Position numbers and translations under genes: made by a program. This document shows positions 22,801-31,298 of a DNA stretch of 64,000 nucleotides, one piece after another; the first letter of the stretch is position 1, and each line of letters starts with the position of its first letter. Under the pieces are notes generated by a model. It was given only the letters and a program-made list of their open reading frames with translations, ran no database searches and had not been told where the DNA came from. The stretch covers positions 19,036,653 through 19,100,652 of the forward strand of contig OZ026595.1 of assembly GCA_964020085.1 (NCBI GenBank), read 5' to 3'. This DNA comes from Micromussa lordhowensis. Its lineage: Eukaryota > Cnidaria > Anthozoa > Scleractinia > Lobophylliidae.

Positions 22801-24623
22801 TAGTTAAACTACTTTTAAACATGTATAACATGATGGTGTGAACGGATTATAACAGATCTTTTTTTTTCTACTTGAAGCCGATGAGTTTGTCGGGAACTTT
22901 GACCCGTTCGCATCAAACCTATCGACTAGTAATGTATACATATGCGAGAAACAGGCAGGACAGATGAACTTACACACGGTAAAGTTGCCGTAGTGTATCT
23001 TGATAACGCGGGGAGTATTTATGGTAGAGTCTGAGTAATGAACTACACATTTTAACTCGGTAATGGCATCACTCATGGTCTTCGCTGATGGTTGTAAAGT
23101 CAGGTTTCCTTTGGAAATGGTCGTTACTTTAACTCCGTTTGGTAGCGTTGGCTGCTCGACTATACAGGTCAATAACCGATTGCAGTAAGCGTACCGAATC
23201 CATTGGTTACTTTTAGAGTTTTTAGCCGTCCATTCCACGTCCTTGATGGTCTTATTCACTCTGTTTAGACCCTCGCAAGGATGGATTAGAAGTTCATCGA
23301 AGCAAGTGCCTCCTGGTTTAATACGTACAGATAGAGAAAATAAACACACAGTTTAATTCATAACCTAATTAAATCCTTTCCTAACTTAAGATATGATTGA
23401 TTGATTCCTTTGCTTCAATCCTTTAATGTCTTATTTGATGGCTTCAACTGAAATAGCCTGCGAACAGCAGAAGTATTTCCGATCGTTCCTCCGACCAAGG
23501 ACGTGACTTCTCAGAAGGGATTTTTCCCTTGCGATATAAATTATGGCAATCGGAAACGCGGTGCCATGGATGAAAATTGTCACGGCCGTCACGCGATCAC
23601 GCGAAGCGGTTCTTTTCAGTTGTAGCCTGCAAACAGCAGACGTATTTCCGGTCGTTCCTCCGAAAAATAACGTTATTTTGTCCGTTATTTTTCGGAGGAA
23701 CGACCGGAAACACGTCTGCTGTTCGCAGGCTACAACTGAAAAGAACCTTCCCAGTTTCAAGCTTCGCGTGATCGCGTGACGGTCGTGACAATTTTCATCC
23801 ATGACCCCGTTTCCGGTTGACATAATTTATATCACAAGGGAAAAATCCCTTTTGAGAAGTCACTTCCTTGTGTTTGGAAATAAAAGTCCGAATTCGAAAT
23901 AATATCTTGCCAAATTTGCGTCTCAGAAAAGAGCAATGAATATTTAACGTAAGCTTTTAAACTTCTTATGTGCAGCGGTTGATTGAATTTATGTCGTGCA
24001 AGCAACATTTCTTTCATTGTAAACAAAGGATGTTATTAAAATGCTCGTTTAAATGAAACAGAAACTATTTATACTATTTACAATAGCCATGAGGCGGGAG
24101 TTTACCCTAAATTAGGTAAAAGACATTGGTAGCTTTCCTGACGAGGACATTAAGCAATAAATCAACTCCTCCTTACCTTCAGTGGATGTATAGGCTAAAC
24201 TGAGCCCTGTTTGGAGAGAAATAGATCATTATACACATACTCAATGAATATCTTACATATCACATAACAGTACAAATTACACTACACTAGTACATGTTTG
24301 TATTTATAGTTGCTTCCGATATGGACTCTATGATCGGATAAATCACAGACACAAACAGGGCGACAAAATCAGGTTAAACAAATAGATTGGGAAAGACCTC
24401 AGGGTAGAACTCTAGCTGGCTTTTACCGTCTATCAGAGACTTAGAGTCAATTGAAAGCGAAATAAATCACTGACTGACTTGTGTTAGTTTCATACGTTCA
24501 CGTGGTTGTTTACTTACACACGATAAAAGTCACCACGTATGTCCACACAGCCGACCAGCGTGCATTGACAAATTTTTGCATGATATTCGGGGAAATGTTT
24601 CTGACAACCTTTCTGTTTGCCAT
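19629..24623 (-). CDS. Ig-like cell-surface protein, gene B (5 exons, 356 aa)
   Basis: Assembled on the minus strand from exons 24623-24518, 24206-24177, 23312-22974, 21881-21552 and 19894-19629. The total is 1,071 nt including the stop. Every internal junction is phase 1 and every intron is GT-AG. Order of parts: signal peptide, Ig-like domain 1, Ig-like domain 2, Thr/Pro-rich stalk, C-terminal hydrophobic segment. The hydrophobic end is followed by only a few residues, as in GPI-anchored proteins; a tail-less membrane helix is the alternative. Many N-glycosylation sequons support an extracellular location. Gene A upstream on the same strand has the same plan. I do not recognise the family; the architecture resembles small cnidarian Ig receptors, so adhesion or recognition is a guess. 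An ATG at 24581 in the same frame is a possible shorter start. Confidence 0.75.
20730..20745 (-). other. Histone mRNA 3' stem-loop sequence (fossil)
   Basis: Read on the minus strand the sequence is GGCTCTTTTCAGAGCC followed by ACCAC. This is the 16-base stem-loop of replication-dependent histone mRNAs with its usual downstream ACC. No histone coding end lies upstream of it, so it is probably a captured fragment of a histone gene 3' end. Confidence 0.6.
20895..21040. repeat. cgatttctcgaa-type repeat, copy 1
   Basis: Repeats of gattt(c/t)tcgaa with a cctctcctcagtcgaacact spacer, nested inside the hAT-type element. A related copy lies at 43190-43330. Similar sequence occurs in pogo/Tigger-type elements of cnidarians (recalled, not checked). 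Confidence 0.6.
21232..21284. repeat. Short hairpin agcctgcaaaacaggc
   Basis: ctagcctgcaaaacaggc and its partner gcctgttctgcaggctag form a hairpin directly right of the hAT-type element. The same AGCCTGC(G/A)AACAG core appears in the foldback at 23495-23870. Confidence 0.65.
21552..21881 (-). CDS. Gene B exon 4: Ig-like domain 2
   Basis: 330 nt, phase 1-1, acceptor ttattctttcag, donor CAAG|GTAATT. It aligns with gene A exon 3 through VVD-x-E-x-YD, AYCN-x-x-x-C-TK, NR-x-x-x-x-x-GSL-x-LT-x-I and SD. It lacks the usual B- and F-strand cysteines but keeps AYCNTSNCTK. Several NxS/T sequons. Confidence 0.8.
22128..22272. mobile_element. Foldback MITE in gene B intron 3
   Basis: The arms atatatcaaacactcgag, cagtgtttcatcggc and tatccaaacacc on the left pair with ggtgtttggata, gatgaaacactg and cgtgtttgatata on the right. 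Centre near 22200. Confidence 0.8.
22974..23312 (-). CDS. Gene B exon 3: Ig-like domain 1
   Basis: 339 nt, phase 1-1. It shows C in HPCEGL, W in DVEWTAK, the pair in YAYCNRLLTC, LPNGVKV, GNLTL and a late C in LKCVVHY. This is a V-type Ig pattern with an extra cysteine pair. It shares the order V-x-W, YC(x5)C, LP-x-G-x-KV and G-x-x-TL with gene A exon 2. Donor GTAAGT; the split codon makes a Cys between the domains, as in gene A. Confidence 0.8.
23495..23870. mobile_element. Large foldback element in gene B intron 2
   Basis: Palindrome with arms of about 185 bases around 23682. Stretches such as gtcgttcctccgaaaaataa pair exactly with ttatttttcggaggaacgac. A partial third copy of one arm (tagcctgcgaacagcag) lies just outside at 23455-23493. 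Open frames on both strands here are artefacts of the symmetry. Confidence 0.85.
24177..24206 (-). CDS. Gene B exon 2: 30-nt micro-exon
   Basis: Thirty bases, phase 1 to 1, with a pyrimidine-rich acceptor (ctatttctctccaaacag) and donor GAAG|GTAAGG. It adds the rest of the signal peptide (LSLAYTSTEG after a split Trp codon), placing a plausible cleavage site after SLA. No equivalent was found in gene A. Confidence 0.65.
24518..24623 (-). CDS. Gene B exon 1: start and signal peptide
   Basis: ATG at 24623 (context gtgATGG), with a second in-frame ATG at 24581. The exon ends with a hydrophobic run (VWTYVVTFIV) and a strong donor GTAAGT at 24517. It leaves phase 1, matching the next exon. The second ATG would give a more ordinary signal peptide length. 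Confidence 0.7.
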
Positions 24624-24895
24624 CACAACGATGTTATGAAGCCTCCTGTATACATCGACACTAGCAGTGATGTCATATCGAAAGTGATGGTATAAAATTC
24701 CCTTTCCCGACAGCTATAGGTGACATATGTCATACGGATCCCGTGACCTCACGCGTAGACGGGGCTTCAGCCAATAACCCGGCGTTATCTAGTAGAAACC
24801 CAATCGATGACAGTAAGTTTTACTATTATCGATTGCTATCGGACAATCGATAACCAGCCGCCGATAATCACAACCTCGGATCCTCTAACTGCTGG

Positions 24896-25107
24896 CAATA
24901 AAATATTTGTCACACTTTCACTTATGACTCGGCCATGCTCAGGGTAGACGGTGCATGGGATGATGGGATGTGAGCGCAAGCAGAAAAAACCGCAGTGTTA
25001 GATGCCTTGCTCAAGCTTAGCACAACGATTTTCGCTCGCTCTCATCGCTTGCCCTCGGTATGGCCATGTTACGCGAGATAAGTGAAAGTATGACAAATCT
25101 TTTATTG
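24896..25107. mobile_element. MITE upstream of gene B
   Basis: 212 bp with inverted ends: left CAATAAAATATTTGTCACAC, right end reverse complement CAATAAAAGATTTGTCATAC, both followed by TTTCACTTAT. It lies about 270 bases upstream of the gene B start codon, where a promoter would be expected. Confidence 0.8.
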
Positions 25108-26259
25108 TTAGTGTTATGCTAGCTCGCAGATTTAATCATGCTTCCGGAAAATCATCGTAAAATAATCACGTATTTTATGAATTCATGTCGTTCCAAAATG
25201 AACAACAAATACCCAACAACAACTATGTCAGGTCAAAGATCCTGACGTCATATTCCCAAAATTATCCCAAAAATGATACGTTATTCGGTCATGATTTGAC
25301 GTCAAAATGTTGTTATGGTAACTCAGATCTTGGTAAAATGTACTTCATTTGAAACTTTCATCTTTCTCTAGCACACCAGTAATGTTTGATTTTCTGTTGT
25401 TCAAATGGTCATGATTGTGCTCTTTTCGCTCAAAGTTGAACGGCGTCGTTACTCAAACTCTCAATTCTGCATGTTCTCTGCAGCTTAACACGAATGAAAT
25501 GAGTTGTTGACTTCGATTATCCAATCACAATACAGTATCACTGAGACCTGTTACGTTGTGCGTGCCGGGAAACGAAAGCTGCGTCGCGTTTGAGAAAAAA
25601 CTCGCTTCGATATCCGCTCAGCATATTAAATTGGAGGAAAGAACTTAACTTACTTTTACATGTAAATTTACGGGAGAGAACTTAGCCTTTGTTCTTTTTC
25701 TTAGCTTTTAGTCTTAGTTTCTGAAGTAAATACTCTAATACTAATGAAGAGGGCCATACGTTTATCAGTAATTTTAGTCATTGACAAGAGATACCGTCTA
25801 TAACTAAATTCTTTACATTACATTATAGAACGTTCCTTATTATTTATTTGTATCAAGATGGTAAACTTATAATAACAAGTATTTGATACGTACACCAAGC
25901 ATAACTTGCTCGTTGGGCGTCTTTTTGATCAGCTTTCATGGTGGGCCTATATGTTTCGACGGATAATATCATTTCACTTTTTTCAGTTACTCAAGACAGG
26001 TGAAAAACTGTAAAAGATTAATTACACCTGTTAAAAAACCCAGCTTTTTTCCCTTCACAATTAAATTTGAATAAATATACGAAGATGTAAATAAAACCAG
26101 GTAAATTCAACATGCAATATAGAAGCCGCATTCAAACAAACCTTCGACCCCAAGTTATTACTCAACGTCATAGAGCCACCATTTGTACAAATCAAATCTC
26201 TCTTTACAGCACAAGTCATTTCCTTAAATTAAAGTTACTTATATTTGGACAAAAAATTG
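25108..26259. other. Spacer between gene A and gene B
   Basis: AT-rich spacer between the two tandem Ig-like genes. No additional Ig-like exon found on either strand. Confidence 0.5.
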
Positions 26260-26618
26260 TCATTTTGAATATTCTTCCAGTTGAAGAAACATTAAAAGTA
26301 ATAGTTTCATAATGTCGTCTTCACAAACTGAATTAGGAAACGCCGTTCCTTCGCAATTGACGGTTGTCCGCAACAGCAGTGGAACGTCAGAACATGGTTG
26401 ACAACGGCCTGTCAGACCCCGTGTGATGCCGGTTTTATTGGCTGGGTACTGAACGGACTGGTATGCGAACCACTCATTCTTCACGGCCATGTTCTGCGTA
26501 TCGGCACAGACATGTGATAATGTTCCAACAAGGTCAATGTCCTCTTTGAACGACGAATCAGCGTCGACGATTGGGTTTCTTCCACCTCTCCATCCCTCAG
26601 GAAATAAGTTATTATCAT
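26260..26618 (-). CDS. Possible alternative last exon of gene A (soluble form)
   Basis: An open frame of 118 codons begins right after a good acceptor (gttttcccttgtatctgtctcag) whose pyrimidine tract is the DNA that encodes the hydrophobic end of the regular last exon. It enters in phase 1, so exon 3 of gene A could join it directly. The product would lack the stalk and membrane anchor and end in a Cys-rich stretch (GRCQPCSD, VNCEG, SVCEDD). I do not recognise it. It may equally be 3' UTR that happens to be open. An AATAAA lies within it at 26439-26434. Confidence 0.35.
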
Positions 26619-26868
26619 CTGAGACAGATACAAGGGAAAACAACCGTCGCAATCACAACCATTGTCCAAAGTTGTCCAGTTATAGCTGAGGCACCGCTCC
26701 TTGTCAGTGATCTAGAATGCCAACTGGCAACAGAAGTGGGAGTAACAGAACCATTGCCCGGATGTGATGGTCTAGATGAAGGAAGACTGGATTTAGTTGT
26801 TCCTAAGTCAGCTTGTGATGTAACTCTTGAGGTGGACTGCACTAAAGCAGTTGTAACAGTACTTGTCG
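26615..26868 (-). CDS. Gene A exon 4: stalk and hydrophobic C-terminus
   Basis: 254 nt, acceptor ttaccactgtgtaatttcag. A Ser/Thr/Pro-rich stalk ends in LWTMVVIATVVFPCICLR and TGA. SGAS before the hydrophobic run is a plausible GPI site. It aligns with gene B exon 5 at WT-x-V-x-IA-x-x-VF. Confidence 0.8.
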
Positions 26869-29800
26869 CTGAAATTACACAGTGGTAAAAATAATCAGAA
26901 CAATCGCAATAAGAGAACAATGGAAAAATAGCTTTTGATAGTACTCAAAAGTCCTTGGAACAATCAACAGAATAGTGTATAGTGACAACTCCTTTTGGTG
27001 AAATACTCCACCACCCCTCCACCCCCTTCCCGCAACAATCTTGAATATTGACACAACATTGGATGGATAAGACTCAACATTGCATTGGATGACCATTTGC
27101 GAGGAAACGTTGATGACCTTTGCAGCTAGTAAACTATTTCTTCAAATTCTGTAAACTCAAAATCGACGTAATTAGATACCTGGAGAGCCACGGCTTGTGT
27201 GGACAAAAATCAGTATTGTATACGCACTTGATACTTCCATGTTGTTTGTAGGAGTTTTCGTATGTAGCTTGATTATAATCTTGCTCTTGTTATCGCTCTC
27301 TTGAATGGTAGTCAGAAATAGTGAACCACTTATAATCTGTACTCTGTTCCTGAACACCGATACTGGATGATTATCTCTAGTGCTGTTTGTTTTAGTACAT
27401 CTCTGACAAGAATTACAGTACGCAAATCTGTTTCCATTTCCATCGTACCACTCTATATCCACCACATGTGCACATTGTATCTCGTTCATTAGCAGGGTCT
27501 TTGTTAAATTAAGATTGCGCCCCTGTTCAATCCACACACCTACACGTGAAAGAGAGGAAATGTAAGGTATGTAGCAAAATAAACTGGCATTATAGAACTA
27601 GCTCTTGTTTGGTCATACACCTGTAGTTTCCCCCAGTTTCCCTGTCCATACAAATACACTACCCTTATGATTTTTTAAGTGTCCCTTGCACTCATAGGAG
27701 TGGGTAACCCACCATACCCCAAAGAGGCCTCCTCTATTTTCCTTCTCACTCGTACAAGTCCCTCTTTTTAATTGTGTTCCACAACTGTAATATTTCATCT
27801 TTCTTTAGTTGTAGTCTCCATTGCTGCGATTTCCCTGTCTTACATTAGAGACCACACACCAACGATTTCTCTATCTTATTTAGATGAAGACCGCCCGCCA
27901 CCCTTCCAATCTCGCTTTGGTTAAACACCAGCGTCACAAGACCTGCGATTTCTGTGTCTTACATTATGGTATTCTATAGAGTGTGTGCGGGTGACGTCAT
28001 CAAATTCTCAAATCCAAAACTAAAGAGCCACTAAATGTTTTATCCTCATCAGGCTTAAGAGGTTCCAAATTTAGCTCTGTTTACAACTTTCCAGCTCAAT
28101 AGCATCCTTCGTTTGGAAACCATAACATTTTGAATTTCGAAGTTATGGCGGTGCGTGACATAATGCGAAGCTCGCTTTTGTCGAAAAATATACACTTATC
28201 TCGTGATTTTCGTCCATTTTAGGAGTTTAAGTATCAGGAAAAGTGTTTTTGTAAATATTTTTTAGTTCGGTTTAGATAATCAGTTGACTAGAGAGTCAAA
28301 GTAAGTTCCAGATGTTTACACTATTTACTGGCCGCCATGTTGGAGGAGTAAAGAGGTCCTCCAACATGGCGGCTCCATACTACGCTCTGTAATTTTGTGC
28401 GGAACATTTCGACGAATATCTCAGCTTTGGGACAACGCACATAGCTTAAACTTGGAGAACTGTCTTCTTTATTTATCGTCTACAATATCACAATTTTTTG
28501 ACTTTGTCCGTTGCATAGTTTTTATTTTATTTTTTATTGCGTGACAGCCGCACACACTCTATAGGTTATTTACCAGTTATCTTGTGCCTCTGTTTCAAAA
28601 CTATTCCTCGTATGAAATGAGTTTGATTTGCATGAAAGTGAACCTGTAGGCGGAACGCATTTTCATATGATTTGTTTTGACACAGACACAAAAGACAACT
28701 CGGAAATAACCTATTCCTCTGCCCTACCCCCACGGTTCCTCTGTCGCTCACTAGAGTCCACACTCCCTCGATTCCTCTTTCTTTGATTAGTGTCACAATA
28801 CTGATTCCTTTGTACGACAGAAAGGACCATGACAAGTAAGCCGACAAGCAGACTAAACTTACATCGTGCGCTAAAATTGACTTCGTAGAGATGATGAGAT
28901 GCTAAAGAGTGGTCCGATATGCCGTGAACTTGACACATTATCCGGGCGTGGTCACGTGCGGCATTCCTTTCTGAGCGTTCTAAGGTCATGGTGCCGTTGG
29001 GATTGCTCAATACTTTGAGCCCTTCTGGTAACGTTGATATCTGTACATGACAGCGTACGCTGGACTTGTGCCTACAATAAAGGAACTTCATCCATCCATC
29101 AGTACCAGGAAACTGTATTTTCCACTGAACTTCATAATCTGCATCCGTGTTTTTGACAGCCTTGCAACTTAACGTTAACACTCCATTGATGCATGCTTGT
29201 ATTGTTGTTTTGGCTGCTGTTGTTTTTGAAATCTCTGAAAAAGTTTAATACGTTATTTACTTTCGCGAGGAGTGCTACCTCAATGCTAATGATCATGATG
29301 ATCTTTTTTGTAGTTAATGAAAAAAAAGCAAAAGAGTGAATGTTGATTTTTAGATGAGAGAACAAAACCGGTGAACGTAGAAAATCAAAACCCACAGCAT
29401 GACCCACAGCCGAACAAACTTGGTTAGAATTTTTAAAACTTGAAAAAGAGAGTGCATCGAAGAGGCTGCTTGCTAGAGTAGAATTCAGCCTTTTTTCTGG
29501 GGCTACGGTGAGCGCTGCAAACATGTTGTCCTATGTAAAGAAAAGACAGGAGATAGAGCGGTCAGACGAAGAGAAAAACATAGTTTTGAGCAAGGTGAAT
29601 CCCTCAAGGAAGTACGAGTCGGTGAGCCAAGCGGGTCGGTGAGGCACAAAAAAGTACACTCACTTTCTTCGCTGTGAGAGTACAAGGTATTTGTGCGTTC
29701 CACCCTCGGTATTCGCGCAACAGTTTTTCATCATCCCATGATTTTTTGGGTCCCATCTTGTTCAGCTAGTACGGAAAAAGAAGTGATCGTGGTCTAGAAT

Positions 29801-31298
29801 AATCCTAAAGACAGCTGCGATCGTTTGTTCACTAGCACCTGAAATTAAGGCTGTAGTTGCGAGACAATGTCGGGGGAGTTTTCAGTTCGGGCGCTACAGG
29901 AAAGCAGTTCAAATGAAGGGTTTTAGAGATGCAACCTCTCCCCACTCTACATTTTGAAGTAAACTAACAATACATAAAATCTAGGTAATTTTCAATTGAC
30001 AAAGCGTGAAAAGAGAAGTTAAGGTATAATCGCCTTGTAAACTTATAATTGAGTTCACACTATTATTATTTTCATGAATGGCATTTTTTTTACCAGATTG
30101 GTTGGCGAAATTTGTGATAAGGATTTCAGTACAAGAATGCGAGTTGTATCCCGTTATACTGCAATAAAAGTCCCCCTACATTATGCATGAATCCAACATG
30201 ACAGCCAAGGTTGCGTGACTTATCAATAAAGTCTCGCGCTTGCTAAAAACAATTAGATCAGCAAATATTTTTATCTGACCATGCCATGTGTGTCTCGGGG
30301 TCAGTGTATGTCTGTATGACATGGAAGGCAACAGAAACACGAGAAGACAGTTTAAAGGTTGAAGAAAAAGTGATTTAGTATGAAACTGATCAAAACACAG
30401 AGCGGATGGTTGGTCACATCAATTCTTTGTAAATAGTCCCTCCATTCTGATGAATTTTTTTATTGCTCTCTTAAACTGACCTAATACTCTCCCACGGTCG
30501 AATTTTGTTCCTCTACATATGTAGCAGATCGACAACTGAAACGGAAAAGGAAGTCATAACTTTCATACCGATATAGAACGGCTCACAGCATGAACTCAAA
30601 ACTTTGCTATATACGTATAACTAGAAAAAACTATGACCGCATTAACATGATCGACATAACGTATGTTTCAAATCATTGGAAAGAGATTCAACAATTGGCT
30701 AGCTTTAAAAACCATTCGATATGATTGCGGTAAGGCCTTACCCAGATTGAACTTGCCACAAGATGTCTCGGTAACATGCAAATGGTGCACAGACTGGGTC
30801 ATTGTAAATAATTTATCAGCTCAAAATTAAATGGAACCAAAAGATCAGTGAGATTTTTAGGCTTCTAAGCTGTATTTCTAGACGATCAATAAATATGTTC
30901 AGACTACACTACTGGGTACGGTGATAACTAAGTCAAAGTATGGTTTCTTTTCGGTCGAGTAGTCACGCTAATTTTTCAGTATGCAAAAGTTCCCATGAAG
31001 ATTGATATTAAGATGACAACGCACAAACAAGAGGGCTACAACAGGTAATGTCAACTTGCTTGCTAAATTGCTTTGCACAAATTGGCATTAACTTCTAGTT
31101 CCAATCGCCACCACCGGGTTATAAAAGCGTTGTCGGAAGTCACAGTCATTCTACGACCACGGGAGATACATTTCAGTGTATTGGTCAGATTAGTCGGTCG
31201 GGTGGCAAGCAAATCTCGTTCGATAATCATGGCCTACCTAGAAACTTACCCATAAAAGCTGCCGTCAAAATCCACGCGATCCAGGAAGCAGAATTCAT
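26615..31298 (-). CDS. Ig-like cell-surface protein, gene A (4 exons, 344 aa)
   Basis: Minus-strand exons 31298-31250, 29234-28863, 27539-27180 and 26868-26615 join to 1,035 nt including the stop. All junctions are phase 1 with GT-AG introns. Parts in order: short signal peptide, Ig-like domain 1, Ig-like domain 2, Ser/Thr-rich stalk, hydrophobic C-terminus ending two or three residues before the stop. It is the head-to-tail neighbour and evident paralogue of gene B about 2 kb downstream. The domains keep the same motif order but are strongly diverged, so this is not a recent copy. GPI anchoring or a tail-less membrane helix is inferred. Function unknown; extracellular recognition or adhesion is the natural guess for this architecture. 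Confidence 0.75.
27180..27539 (-). CDS. Gene A exon 3: Ig-like domain 2
   Basis: 360 nt, phase 1-1, acceptor ctctctttcacgtgtag, donor CCAG|GTATCT. Pattern VVDIEWYD, RFAYCNSCQRCTK, NRVQIISGSLFLTTI, ESD. The F-strand cysteine is replaced by a hydrophobic residue, while the YC-x-x-x-x-x-C motif is kept. Confidence 0.8.
27974..28564. mobile_element. MITE in gene A intron 2
   Basis: Inverted ends CTATAGAGTGTGTGCGG (left) and CCGCACACACTCTATAG (right), about 590 bp. An internal hairpin at 28329-28377 has arms ccgccatgttggagga and tcctccaacatggcgg. No transposase. Target duplication unclear. Confidence 0.8.
28863..29234 (-). CDS. Gene A exon 2: Ig-like domain 1
   Basis: 372 nt, phase 1-1, acceptor ttaaactttttcag, donor GTAAGTTT. 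It has GVLTLSC, VQW, FLYCRHKSSVRC, LPEGLKV, GTMTLE and RIMCQVH: canonical B- and F-strand cysteines, the C-strand Trp and an additional cysteine pair in between. Sequons NGT and NFS. Confidence 0.8.
29235..31249. other. Gene A intron 1
   Basis: Two-kilobase intron. No third Ig-like exon or micro-exon with matching phase was found on the minus strand, although a small exon could be missed. Confidence 0.5.
31250..31298 (-). CDS. Gene A exon 1: signal peptide
   Basis: ATG at 31298 followed by NSASWIAWILTAAFM and a consensus donor G|GTAAGTTTC, phase 1. The hydrophobic core is right for a signal peptide. Its assignment to gene A rests on phase, strand and absence of another candidate in the following 2 kb intron. 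Confidence 0.65.

Noticed and set aside
23431..23823. Four overlapping open frames of 64-130 codons on both strands
   Set aside because: Mirror images created by the foldback element.
28711..28862. Continuation of the Ig-like frame past the donor in gene A exon 2
   Set aside because: A consensus GTAAGTTT donor ends the domain in phase 1; the readthrough part is not Ig-like.
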